Assembly: GCA_003551945.1 (NCBI GenBank)
Contig: PUNZ01000044.1
Span: forward strand, 1-21,126
Reading direction: 5' to 3'
Origin: Halovenus sp.
GTDB taxonomy: Archaea > Halobacteriota > Halobacteria > Halobacteriales > Haloarculaceae
DNA: 21,126 bases
The notes beneath the pieces were generated by a model. That model worked only from the letters and a program-made list of their open reading frames with translations. It did no database searches and was not told where the DNA came from. This document shows positions 14,873 to 21,126 of this stretch, piece by piece (positions within the stretch are counted from its first letter, which is position 1; every line of letters starts with the position of its first letter). Made by a program: the position numbers and the translations under genes.

Positions 14873-15298
14873 ATGTACGAGACCATCCTGGTTGCGACGG
14901 ATAGTAGCGACGAATCTCGCGCAGCACTGTCCCATGCGGTCGAACTTGCAGAGACCACGGACGCGAGTGTACACGTTGTCACTGTGCTTGAAGTGCAAGA
15001 TAACCCGATGAAATTCGGTGTTGGCGAAGTTGATGCGCTCAACGACGCAGCAAGCGACCTCCTCGCTGAAATCATTGCCACACACGAAGGACGAGATGTT
15101 GACCTCAATGCAGAGATTCGCCGTGGGAAACCTGCCGTCACGCTGTTGGAGTACGCAGATGAAATCGATGCGGACCTGATTGTCGCTGGTCAACAGGGTG
15201 CGGGCGGGATTACGGGAACGCTTGTTGGGAGTACGACTGACCGTCTCGCTCGGTTGACGGACCGACCACTCACAATCGTCCCTGTTAGCGAGTCGTAA
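14873..15298 (+). CDS. Universal stress protein, UspA family
   Basis: 141 residues forming one Usp domain. It begins MYETILVATDSSDESRAAL, the nucleotide-contacting first strand with its Asp, and ends with the ATP-binding motif G-x2-G-x9-G-S-T (about 115-130, GAGGITGTLVGSTTDRL) followed by PLTIVPV. This suggests the ATP-binding subtype. Usp proteins are small cytoplasmic dimers tied to stress survival, and haloarchaea have dozens; the specific role of this one is unknown. It follows sod by about 106 nt with its own promoter, and a T6 tract at 15323-15328 lies beyond its stop. It converges on nob1, whose stop is only 15 nt away. Confidence 0.9.
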   Translation: MYETILVATDSSDESRAALSHAVELAETTDASVHVVTVLEVQDNPMKFGVGEVDALNDAASDLLAEIIATHEGRDVDLNAEIRRGKPAVTLLEYADEIDADLIVAGQQGAGGITGTLVGSTTDRLARLTDRPLTIVPVSES

Positions 15299-15312
15299 CT
15301 GGCTGTTGTTCC

Positions 15313-15771
15313 TTACTTCGGATTTTTTCGTGCAAGACCGCTCCCACAGATTGGACAGCGGTCGTGATTATCGTCAAATTCTCTCCCACAGCCTTGACAT
15401 TGGAAGGTCCAGGTTCGTTGTTCGTCGATGCCATCTCGCGCAATCAACTCGACAGTGACGTTTAGCTTATCGGCGACGTTTTGCATCGCATAATCGTCAG
15501 TGACGAGTTCAGCATCGAGTTCGAAGGCGGTGGCGATGAGCCTGATATCCGTTCGCGAAAGCTCTTCGAAATCGCCTGTTTCCCGTGCTGCTCGTTCGAT
15601 GCGCTCGACCGTTTCGGCATCCGGGATATGCATGTGCATGCCCGACCCCTCAAGCGCGTCGAATCGATAGGCGCTTTCGTCTTCGAGTTCCTCGCGAACC
15701 ATCGGAATCGAGGCAATCTGACTATCCGTGTGAAAATCGTGAATGAACGCAGAAGCGTCTAGGACGTACAT
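15313..15771 (-). CDS. nob1: Nob1 ribosome-maturation endonuclease (PIN domain + zinc ribbon)
   Basis: 152 residues. A PIN nuclease domain covers 1-115 with the acidic metal-binding residues D5 (MYVLDASAFI), E28/E29 (MVREELED), D75 (RTDIRLIATA) and D92/D93 (LVTDDYAM). A zinc ribbon follows with C125/C128 (CQGC) and C139/C142 (CPIC). This order and length are those of archaeal Nob1, which cuts the 16S rRNA precursor at its 3' end late in small-subunit assembly. The catalytic set looks complete. It lies 6 nt downstream of the PRC-barrel gene on the same strand, so the two are almost certainly co-transcribed. The 3' end meets the usp 3' end. Confidence 0.92.
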   Translation of the reverse strand: MYVLDASAFIHDFHTDSQIASIPMVREELEDESAYRFDALEGSGMHMHIPDAETVERIERAARETGDFEELSRTDIRLIATAFELDAELVTDDYAMQNVADKLNVTVELIARDGIDEQRTWTFQCQGCGREFDDNHDRCPICGSGLARKNPK

Positions 15772-15777
15772 TCGGAA

Positions 15778-16017
15778 TTACCGTTCGATAATCATGTGGT
15801 CTTTGACGGCCTGCACTCGGTTGACTGGAATGAGTGTCCGACCGCTTCCATCTGTCTCGAACTCATCTCCTGTGTAGGTTTCGTGGGTGTTAATCACTAA
15901 ATTGTCGAGACGGCCTGTTTCCAAATCCATCGTAATATTGTACAGCATGCCAAGCTCCGCACCATCGGAGCCCATCACGGCTTTGCCGGAGAGGTTTTCT
16001 GCGAGTATCTCTGCCAT
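15778..16017 (-). CDS. PRC-barrel domain protein, CdpB-like
   Basis: 79 residues, nearly all one PRC-barrel: ENLSGKAVMGSDGAELGMLY, then NITMDLETGRLDNLVINT and RTLIPVNRVQAVKDHMIIER. There is no membrane segment or signal. Short stand-alone PRC-barrel proteins CdpB1 and CdpB2 of Haloferax volcanii bridge parts of the FtsZ-based division machinery; this protein has the same size and style, so a CdpB-like division role is the best guess. An alternative is a RimM-like part in 16S rRNA processing, since RimM also contains a PRC-barrel and the partner gene here is nob1. First gene of the pair; ATG 16017 has a TATA-like box about 27 nt upstream. Confidence 0.85.
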   Translation of the reverse strand: MAEILAENLSGKAVMGSDGAELGMLYNITMDLETGRLDNLVINTHETYTGDEFETDGSGRTLIPVNRVQAVKDHMIIER

Positions 16018-16039
16018 ACCCGCCTGTTCATGGCCCGAC

Positions 16040-16047
16040 TAATTGAA
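16040..16047 (-). promoter_or_regulatory. TATA-like box for the PRC-barrel/nob1 operon
   Basis: TTCAATTA on the minus strand is centred about 27 nt before ATG 16017. It is the only good promoter candidate for the two-gene unit. Confidence 0.4.
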
Positions 16048-16103
16048 TCTTACCGTTGGGTGGAAGACATATTGCCCAGTGCACCGGGCGTGTTCGAACC
16101 ATT

Positions 16104-16112
16104 GTTTTAATA
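16104..16112 (+). promoter_or_regulatory. TATA box for the small zinc-ribbon gene
   Basis: GTTTTAATA is centred about 28 nt before ATG 16137, as expected for a leaderless transcript. This supports the reality of the short gene. Confidence 0.5.
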
Positions 16113-16136
16113 CCCCCTCGGTCCCTGTGAGTGTAC

Positions 16137-16295
16137 ATGCCAAAGACGCTGGAAGTTGTCTGTACTGACGAGGGCTGCGAACTGGATATGTTCGAACTTG
16201 CCTACACGTACGACATGCCCGACTCAACGGGTGCAAGTGATTTTTCCTGCCCATACTGTGGGCAGACTGAACCGCTCGAAGAAGTTGAACTATGA
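16137..16295 (+). CDS. Small zinc-ribbon protein (52 aa)
   Basis: A 52-residue protein opening MPKTLEVVCTDEGCELDMFE, with two Cys pairs: C9/C14 (CTDEGC) and C38/C41 (CPYCG). Together they can hold one zinc. The rest is acidic, as in haloarchaeal proteins. It is under the usual ORF length cutoff, but the well-placed TATA box and the intact Cys set make it convincing. Haloarchaea have many small proteins with CPxCG motifs, some affecting biofilm, motility or stress in Haloferax; the job of this one is unknown. It likely belongs to a conserved haloarchaeal family (I recall similar proteins labelled as a DUF), but I cannot confirm the number. It lies 24 nt upstream of the Hsp20-like gene on the same strand, so the two may be co-transcribed. 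Confidence 0.8.
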   Translation: MPKTLEVVCTDEGCELDMFELAYTYDMPDSTGASDFSCPYCGQTEPLEEVEL

Positions 16296-16319
16296 CGTCT
16301 GTCTTTACACGCTGATACT

Positions 16320-16700
16320 ATGATGAAAACGTTCACTGATTCAGTTGAAGAACTGGTGTATGAAACGCTTGGGCGCGGACTGAGTCAGAGTCAGGAGTGT
16401 AAACCATTACCTGTTGACCTGCTCGAAAATGATGATGAGTTCTTGATTGTCGTCGATGCACCAGGTGCAAGCGCACGAGATGTCCAGGTGGAGTATGATA
16501 ATGGAACAGTCTCGGTTCGAATCGACCGATTCCGTCGGTATCACGATGAGTATGAACTACAGGTCCCAGGAAGGGGCCTGACGCTTCGTGGGACTGCGGT
16601 ATTGCCCACCGATACTGATGTTGAACCGGAGCAAGGACGTGCAACGCTGACAGACGACGGAACCGTGCACATTTTCCTTCCGAAATCCGACACCGTATAA
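16320..16700 (+). CDS. Hsp20/alpha-crystallin-like small heat-shock protein
   Basis: 126 residues (125 if the second of two adjacent ATGs is used). Residues about 30-123 match the alpha-crystallin fold: PVDLLENDDEFLIVVDAPGA, then VQVEYDNGTVSVRIDR and a closing DDGTVHIFLPK. The N-terminal 30 residues are short, the usual GxL near the end reads GTV, and there is no C-terminal IxI tail, so it is a divergent member that may not form large oligomers. Typical role: ATP-independent holdase for unfolding proteins in the cytoplasm. It follows the zinc-ribbon gene closely, and its own promoter is not obvious apart from sequence inside that gene's end. Confidence 0.75.
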   Translation: MMKTFTDSVEELVYETLGRGLSQSQECKPLPVDLLENDDEFLIVVDAPGASARDVQVEYDNGTVSVRIDRFRRYHDEYELQVPGRGLTLRGTAVLPTDTDVEPEQGRATLTDDGTVHIFLPKSDTV

Positions 16701-16706
16701 TAAAGC

Positions 16707-16712
16707 GTTATA
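16707..16712 (+). promoter_or_regulatory. TATA-like box for the lipoprotein gene
   Basis: GTTATA is centred about 27 nt before ATG 16737, just past the Hsp20-like stop, so the lipoprotein probably has its own transcript. Confidence 0.4.
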
Positions 16713-16736
16713 GGTGGCCTGTCAATATTGTAAGAT

Positions 16737-17909
16737 ATGCAGCTGTCCCCGCGTACGCAAGCAACCCTCCTCATTGCATGCGTCGTCCTCCTCGCTGGAT
16801 GTACGACGATTCTCGGTGATTCGACTGAGGACGAGTTTCTAGATGAGCTTGCGAACACAGAACCTCCAGAACAACTCTCTGCAACGCAAGAGAACATTTT
16901 TGGCACTGGTGATGAGGAGATAGCACTCGAACAGGACGTTTGGATGCGCACTACCGGTGAGAGCCGATTTGCATCAACGAATGGCTCCGAGTGGCTCACG
17001 GTTACCGATGGCGAACGAACATGGGAGTATTATCCAGAGGACAACCGTGCGGTCGAACGGGATGTGTCATCTACCGATGACTCAGTGATTGACGAACTGT
17101 ACGATTTATCGGTTGAACTCGTCACTGACCTTACAATCGAAACGATTGAGCAGACAACCTTCGATGGGAACGCCGCCTATGCTGTCACCCTTGACGCTTC
17201 GTTGAACGAAACTGACGCCGTTGAGGATTCAATTCTCGATGTCATCCGCCAACCGCTTTCGCCCGGTATTGAATCCGATGCTGCTGTCGCTGTAGAACCA
17301 ACCGATGAAAACGTGACCGAAGACTATGCGGACATAGAAGCCGTTGAGTTGTCCTTCGAGAAAGAGACTATGTTTCCGGTGAAAAGCATTATTGAAACGG
17401 ACGAGTCCCGCTCGGAGACGGTATACCGGAACGTGACATTTGACCCAATCCCTGATGAGAAATTCGAGTTTGACCCGCCATCTGATGCGGTCGTGGAGGA
17501 ACCGGAGTCACCTGACAGAACCGAGTTTGAGACTGTCTCGGAGGCGAGTGAGTATGCTGACCTCCCGTTAACGGAACCAACTGCTGTTCCTGATGGGTTT
17601 GAGCGTGATGGAATCGCCGTCGTTGAATGGACTGAGCGCAATGAAACTCGACTCTCACTCTCGTATGTCGGTTCTGAGTCAGAGTTTCTCTCGCTTACTA
17701 TTACTGACCACGATATCGACGTTATCGGTGACGGCGAGGAGGAATCAGTTGCCATCGGTCAGCACCAGGGGACGTACCAGGTAAATGAGACTGTCGGGTT
17801 ACACCTCCTCGAATGGGCGTGTGACCCGTATGAACTTGCGATAACTGCCCCGGAGACTGTCGACCGTGATGCACTAATTGAGATGGCTGAATCTACTGGA
17901 TGTAAGTAG
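16737..17909 (+). CDS. Haloarchaeal lipoprotein, LolA/DUF4367-like
   Basis: 390 residues. A signal peptide (QATLLIACVVLLAGC) ends in the lipobox LLAGC with Cys22 as the lipidated residue, so the mature protein is tethered outside the membrane. Residues about 45-255 look like a LolA/RseB-type half-barrel: DVWMRTTGESRF, ERTWEYYPEDNRAVERDVS, VKSIIETDESRSETVYRNVT and FEFDPPSDAVV. Residues about 275-390 resemble DUF4367 (LPLTEPTAVPDGFERDGIAV, ending in DALIEMAESTGCK). In other prokaryotes such lipoproteins carry lipids or sense envelope stress; substrate and role here are unknown. The very acidic, Thr/Glu-rich composition suits a haloarchaeal cell surface. It has its own promoter. Confidence 0.8.
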   Translation: MQLSPRTQATLLIACVVLLAGCTTILGDSTEDEFLDELANTEPPEQLSATQENIFGTGDEEIALEQDVWMRTTGESRFASTNGSEWLTVTDGERTWEYYPEDNRAVERDVSSTDDSVIDELYDLSVELVTDLTIETIEQTTFDGNAAYAVTLDASLNETDAVEDSILDVIRQPLSPGIESDAAVAVEPTDENVTEDYADIEAVELSFEKETMFPVKSIIETDESRSETVYRNVTFDPIPDEKFEFDPPSDAVVEEPESPDRTEFETVSEASEYADLPLTEPTAVPDGFERDGIAVVEWTERNETRLSLSYVGSESEFLSLTITDHDIDVIGDGEEESVAIGQHQGTYQVNETVGLHLLEWACDPYELAITAPETVDRDALIEMAESTGCK

Positions 17910-17967
17910 TTCAGGGTCATATTCGGTGATAACAACCCGAGTTTCGTTGTCTGGTGTGTGTGACCCC

Positions 17968-17977
17968 TATACTAAAA
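17968..17977 (+). promoter_or_regulatory. TATA box for the thiolase gene
   Basis: TATACTAAAA is centred about 29 nt before ATG 18002, which favours this start over the ATG at 17954 that lies upstream of the box. Confidence 0.5.
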
Positions 17978-18001
17978 GGCGGTCCGCGTCAATCAACGGA
18001 T

Positions 18002-19180
18002 ATGCAAGACGCATACATCGTCGACGCGGTTCGAACGCCGTTTGGCAAGCGAGATGGGTCGTTCAAAGACACACATCCACAGGACCTCGCGGCTGAACCG
18101 TTGCGCGCACTGGAAGCCCGGAATGAATTTGTCGGCGCTGAGGACATTGAAGATGTCATTTACGGCTGTGTCTCCCCGCTTGACGAGCAGGGGCTCAACA
18201 TTGGCCGGCTTGCGCCAATGGTTGCCGGGTGGGGCGATGATGTGCCCGGTGTCCAACTAAACCGGATGTGTGGCTCAGGCCAGCAGGCAATCAACTTCGC
18301 TGCGGGACAGATTCGTGGTGGTCTCGCTGATGTCCTCATCGGTGGTGGTGTCGAGCACATGACCCGCGTCCCAATGGGAAGCGACAGCCCGGCACAAAAC
18401 AGTGCGCTTGATGGAACCGCGATTACAGCAAGCTACTTCGAGCACTTTGATGAGGTGACAACACAGGGAGAGGGAGCCGAACGTATCGCTGAACAGTGGG
18501 ATATTACGCGAGAAGATGCGGACACTATAGCACGGGACTCACAGCAGCGGATGGGTGAGGCCATGGATGCCGGCCACTACGATGAGCAGCTTGTCCCAGT
18601 TGAAACGAAACTTGACGGCGAGGAGATAACCGTTACAGAGGATGAACACCCGCGACCGGAGACTGATATGGACACACTGGGGAACCTCCCACTTGCCTTC
18701 CGGTCGGAGGGCAATGGTGTTGTTACGCCGGGGAACGCATCAGGCATCGTTGACGGTGCTGCAGCCGTGCTTGTTGCCTCGGGTGATGCGTGCGAGGAAT
18801 ACGGCTGGGAGCCAATGGCTCGTATCGTCGATACGAAAGTCGTTGGTGTTGACCCACTCACAATGTTGACCGGACCAATTCCTGCCACCGAAGCAATTCT
18901 CGAAGCAAACGAGATGACTGTTTCGGATATTGACCGCTACGAGGTCAATGAAGCATTTGCACCGGTCGTCAATGCCTGGCTTGCAGAGACTGGCGCAGAC
19001 TGGGACCGCACCAACGTCTGGGGCGGTGCAATCGCGCACGGACATCCACTCGGCGGAACTGGTGCGGCCTTGCTCGGAAAGCTTCCATACCAGCTTGAAG
19101 CGTGTGACGGGCAGTATGGGCTCTCGACGATGTGTATCGGTTTCGGGCAGGGGATTGCGACGCTGATTGAGCGAGTATAA
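18002..19180 (+). CDS. Thiolase (acetyl-CoA C-acyltransferase)
   Basis: 392 residues. It starts at MQDAYIVDAVRTPFGKRDGS, the usual thiolase beginning; a 16-codon upstream extension is rejected because the TATA box lies inside it. Catalytic residues are all present: nucleophile C90 in LNRMCGSGQQA, H348 in GGAIAHGHPLGGTG and C378 in TMCIGFGQG, with NEAFAP (316-321) between them. It makes or breaks acetoacetyl-CoA and longer 3-ketoacyl-CoA in the cytoplasm. Lack of a linked OB-fold partner and HMG-CoA synthase suggests the degradative or polyester-type group rather than the mevalonate type, though sequence alone does not prove it. A short-chain dehydrogenase follows on the same strand, fitting beta-oxidation or polyhydroxyalkanoate metabolism. 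Confidence 0.92.
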   Translation: MQDAYIVDAVRTPFGKRDGSFKDTHPQDLAAEPLRALEARNEFVGAEDIEDVIYGCVSPLDEQGLNIGRLAPMVAGWGDDVPGVQLNRMCGSGQQAINFAAGQIRGGLADVLIGGGVEHMTRVPMGSDSPAQNSALDGTAITASYFEHFDEVTTQGEGAERIAEQWDITREDADTIARDSQQRMGEAMDAGHYDEQLVPVETKLDGEEITVTEDEHPRPETDMDTLGNLPLAFRSEGNGVVTPGNASGIVDGAAAVLVASGDACEEYGWEPMARIVDTKVVGVDPLTMLTGPIPATEAILEANEMTVSDIDRYEVNEAFAPVVNAWLAETGADWDRTNVWGGAIAHGHPLGGTGAALLGKLPYQLEACDGQYGLSTMCIGFGQGIATLIERV

Positions 19181-19200
19181 CACCGACACACGCTGCGAAA

Positions 19201-19233
19201 GCGGTTGAGACCGCCGCCATCTTCGGGTTTTTT
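19201..19233 (+). terminator. Hairpin and T-tract after the thiolase
   Basis: GCGGT-TGAG-ACCGC forms a 5-bp stem with a 4-nt loop at 19201-19214, followed by TTTTTT at 19228-19233. The T-run lies about 28 nt before the next ATG, so it could instead act as a poor TATA element for the dehydrogenase. Confidence 0.45.
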
Positions 19234-19257
19234 GTCAGTTCCTTCCGTTCGTGAGGT

Positions 19258-20019
19258 ATGGAGTTAGCAGACAAGACCGTCTTGATTACGGGTGCCGCAT
19301 CGGGGATTGGGGAAGCAACAGCACGTGCCTGCGCTGATGAAGGCGCATATGTGGTGGTCACTGACCTAAACAGCACTGACGGCGAAGCGCTTGCTGAGGA
19401 ACTCACTGACGGTGAGGCTGGTGCGGAGTTCCACCGACTTGATGTCACAGCTAGTGACCAGTTTCACGATGTCGTTGACGAGGTGTCGGAAACCCATGGC
19501 ATCGATGTGTTGATTAACAACGCCGGTACTGGCCATCCATCTGCGTACGTCGAAGACACAGACGACTCGATGCGGGATTTCGTCTTTGATGTGAACATTA
19601 ACGGAGTCTGGAACGGCTGTCACGCCGTCTTGCCACATATGAAAGCGCAGGGCCACGGAGCGATTGTCAATGTTGGCTCGCTAGCTAGCATTCGTGGTCT
19701 CCCGAAACAAGCGGCGTATTCGTTGAGCAAGGGGGCGGTGTTGAACTTCACGCGCGCTGTTGCGGCGGAGGCAGGTCCTAAAGGTGTGCGCGTGAATGCC
19801 GTTTGCCCGGGCTTTACCGATACGCCCCTTCTTGAACAGTATCTTGCCGTCCAAGACGACCCGGACGCTGCTCGTGAGGCATTGCGGGAAGGCTATCCAC
19901 TCAAGCGGCTTGGAGAACCAGAAGAAATCGCAGACTGTATCATCTTTTTAGCGAGTGACCGTGCATCGTGGGTCACAGGGCACGGGCTGGTCGTTGATGG
20001 TGGATACGCAACAAGTTAG
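19258..20019 (+). CDS. Short-chain dehydrogenase/reductase (FabG-like)
   Basis: 253 residues, classical SDR. The nucleotide motif is TGAASGIG (11-18); NNAG is at 87-90; the catalytic set is S141 (NVGSLAS), Y154 and K158 (YSLSK). D36 at the end of the second strand (VVVTDLN) usually selects NAD(H) over NADP(H). A C-terminal VDGGYATS closes the domain. Such enzymes reduce or oxidise 3-oxoacyl thioesters, sugars or steroids, and the substrate cannot be read off. The position after a thiolase suggests a 3-hydroxyacyl-CoA/3-oxoacyl-CoA step; the NAD preference would favour oxidation over PhaB-type NADPH reduction. The gap of 77 nt contains a terminator-like structure, so co-transcription is uncertain. 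Its 3' end converges on the next gene. Confidence 0.88.
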   Translation: MELADKTVLITGAASGIGEATARACADEGAYVVVTDLNSTDGEALAEELTDGEAGAEFHRLDVTASDQFHDVVDEVSETHGIDVLINNAGTGHPSAYVEDTDDSMRDFVFDVNINGVWNGCHAVLPHMKAQGHGAIVNVGSLASIRGLPKQAAYSLSKGAVLNFTRAVAAEAGPKGVRVNAVCPGFTDTPLLEQYLAVQDDPDAAREALREGYPLKRLGEPEEIADCIIFLASDRASWVTGHGLVVDGGYATS

Positions 20020-20048
20020 CATACTGTTGCGGTAAACAGGAGAGAACC

Positions 20049-20636
20049 TTATGAAATAAACTCGTTATCGCGCCAGTTGACGCCACCACCCGAGTCGTCT
20101 TCGGTTGGGTCCTCGGTAACCGTGATTGAAGCGGGTGACCGCTCGCCATCTTCGATACGGATGGCTTCGAGGTCGTCTTCGGTGGTTGCCACGGCAGTGA
20201 GGGTCCCTTTCTCTGCGCGAAGCGCAATCTCACAGAGTACCTCGAACATCGGGTACTGGAGTGCGGTGTTTTGTAACACCGTTTCGCGGTCGCCCTTGAA
20301 GCAGGCATATTCGACGAGTTCAGATTCTATCTCTTCTTCCTCTTCGAGTGCCCCCCACTGTGGTCCGCCACCGGTGCGTGGTGGTTTCCCGGGTCCGGCA
20401 TCTGGGTCCTCCTCGTACACTCGGTTTTCCGTCACGCTGGCTTTTAGCTGCGCCGTCGGTGTGTACTTGCTCAGGCTGTCGTCGGCTGGAACAGCGCTGA
20501 TGATGAGTGTGTTGTTTCGTCTGGTAATGTCGACATCCTCGATATCTGCCGGAAGCTCCGGGTCGTCGAGATAGTCGTACAGGTCTTCCAGCGGCAGTTC
20601 CAGTGTCGAGTGAAGTCTGTATACACGGCTGGTCAT
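20049..20636 (-). CDS. Conserved haloarchaeal hypothetical protein
   Basis: 195 residues from ATG 20636 (MTSRVYRLHSTLELPLEDLY). The frame is open to another ATG at 20696, but a TATA-like box at 20708-20715 would start transcription just after it, so the inner ATG is preferred. Visible parts: an acidic N-terminal region (EDVDITRRNNTLIISAVPAD), a TPTAQLKASVTENRVYEED segment, a Gly/Pro-rich linker (about residues 80-95), an acidic helix (EEEEEIESELVEYACFKGD) and a final region FEVLCEIALRAEKGTLTAVA. No Cys cluster, signal or membrane segment. I recall close relatives across haloarchaea carrying only a DUF label; function is unknown. It is downstream of the hydroquinone-reductase-like gene on the same strand. 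Confidence 0.75.
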   Translation of the reverse strand: MTSRVYRLHSTLELPLEDLYDYLDDPELPADIEDVDITRRNNTLIISAVPADDSLSKYTPTAQLKASVTENRVYEEDPDAGPGKPPRTGGGPQWGALEEEEEIESELVEYACFKGDRETVLQNTALQYPMFEVLCEIALRAEKGTLTAVATTEDDLEAIRIEDGERSPASITVTEDPTEDDSGGGVNWRDNEFIS

Positions 20637-20707
20637 GGTTAAGCTCGAATGCGTCGGTCTGCTGCCCTGCACTGTGACCGAATCGTACCCGGACATAGGA
20701 CCCCCTC

Positions 20708-20732
20708 ACATAAATGGCCTACCCTTTTGGGT
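20708..20732 (-). promoter_or_regulatory. Promoter with adjacent palindrome upstream of the hypothetical gene
   Basis: On the minus strand the palindrome ACCCAAAAGGGT (20721-20732) stands 5 nt before the TATA-like CATTTATG (20708-20715). Its place next to the BRE/TATA region suits an operator or activator site; it could also be a weak hairpin after the preceding gene. Confidence 0.4.
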
Positions 20733-20769
20733 GCGCTAGAACTTCACATTATCGTCCGGGGTCGCGCTC

Positions 20770-21126
20770 TTACTCGCTCAAGCCCGCTGGCGGCGACCCT
20801 TCAAGCCTCTCACGGCCATGTGACTCCTCAAAATCAAGGGTTGGGCCGGCGGCGATGATGCGTGTTGGGGTCACCTCGGGATGTGTCGTGTAATAATGTT
20901 CTTTGATGTGGTCCATGTTTACCGTCTCTGCGACGCCCGGAAGTTGATAGAGGTCTCTTAGATATGGCCAGAGGTTGTCGAACTGGTGGATGAATCGCTT
21001 GTTACACATGAAGTGGGTGTGATACACCTGGTCAAATCTGACAAGCGTCGTAAACATGCAGATGTCCGCTTCGGTGAGTCGGTCGCCGACAAGATACCGT
21101 TGGTCAGCAAGCACCTCATCCCAATA
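20770..21126 (-). CDS. Glutathionyl-hydroquinone reductase-like (GST superfamily), C-terminal part
   Basis: The frame runs off the right window edge, so only the last 118 residues are seen: YWDEVLADQRYLVGDRLTEAD, CMFTTLVRFDQVYHTHFMCN, FDNLWPYLRDLYQLPGVAET and HIKEHYYTTHPEVTPTRIIA. These match the C-terminal helical domain of the ECM4/YqjG class (glutathionyl-hydroquinone reductases), including the RLTEADICMF N-cap motif. The class reduces glutathionyl-quinones using a catalytic Cys in the N-terminal domain, which lies outside this window. Haloarchaea make gamma-glutamylcysteine instead of glutathione, so the physiological thiol is probably different. The gene precedes the hypothetical gene on the same strand, separated by a promoter-like region. 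Confidence 0.88.
   Translation of the reverse strand, partial: YWDEVLADQRYLVGDRLTEADICMFTTLVRFDQVYHTHFMCNKRFIHQFDNLWPYLRDLYQLPGVAETVNMDHIKEHYYTTHPEVTPTRIIAAGPTLDFEESHGRERLEGSPPAGLSE

Noticed and set aside
1..21126. tRNA, rRNA, CRISPR arrays, intact insertion sequence, replication origin
   Set aside because: The intergenic gaps were read on both strands for cloverleaf arms, regular repeats, transposase frames and origin-type repeats, and none was convincing.

Overview
The window comes from a haloarchaeon (class Halobacteria). The predicted proteins are strongly acidic. Many are haloarchaeal or archaeal types: Nob1, archaeal-type CoaD, a HTH_10 (bacterio-opsin-activator type) regulator, a TopA with several zinc ribbons, a short PRC-barrel protein and a haloarchaeal lipoprotein. 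About a dozen genes have a TATA-like box roughly 25-29 nt before the start codon, the signature of leaderless archaeal transcripts. Base composition looks moderate by eye (low to mid 50s % GC), which is low for the class. I do not assign a genus.

Layout. At 1-2468 lie the 3' end of a beta-propeller gene and a Tat-exported propeller with a membrane anchor and an internal C-terminal domain. A CBS-MgtE magnesium transporter converges on it (2514-3614). From about 3615 to 5780 is a small accessory, decayed region. It holds a 46-residue ORF, a Doc/Fic toxin pseudogene killed by a nonsense codon and cut off by a hairpin-rich repeat-like sequence, a GC-rich FMN-binding split-barrel gene that looks imported, and a GC-rich patch that may be a transposase relic. 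An exact 20-bp direct repeat (3755-3774 and 5542-5561) brackets most of it. From 5781 the backbone resumes: a HTH_10 regulator, coaD, a geranylgeranyl-reductase-family flavoprotein, fumC, a carotenoid oxygenase and topA. Then come superoxide dismutase, a universal stress protein, nob1 with a PRC-barrel partner, a tiny zinc-ribbon protein, an Hsp20-like protein, a LolA/DUF4367-like lipoprotein, a thiolase, a short-chain dehydrogenase, a haloarchaeal conserved hypothetical, and the 3' part of a glutathionyl-hydroquinone reductase-like gene.

The backbone is mostly single-gene housekeeping units with their own promoters. The clearest operon is PRC-barrel plus nob1 (6-nt gap). The PRC-barrel protein resembles the CdpB cell-division proteins of Haloferax, so the pair may link division with ribosome maturation. 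The thiolase and the dehydrogenase together suggest acyl-CoA or beta-ketoacyl metabolism. SOD, USP and Hsp20 form a loose stress cluster. No rRNA, tRNA, CRISPR array, intact insertion sequence or replication origin was seen. I found no clearly new defence or mobile system. The points most worth a second look are the decayed island, the nob1/PRC pair and the anchored propeller.
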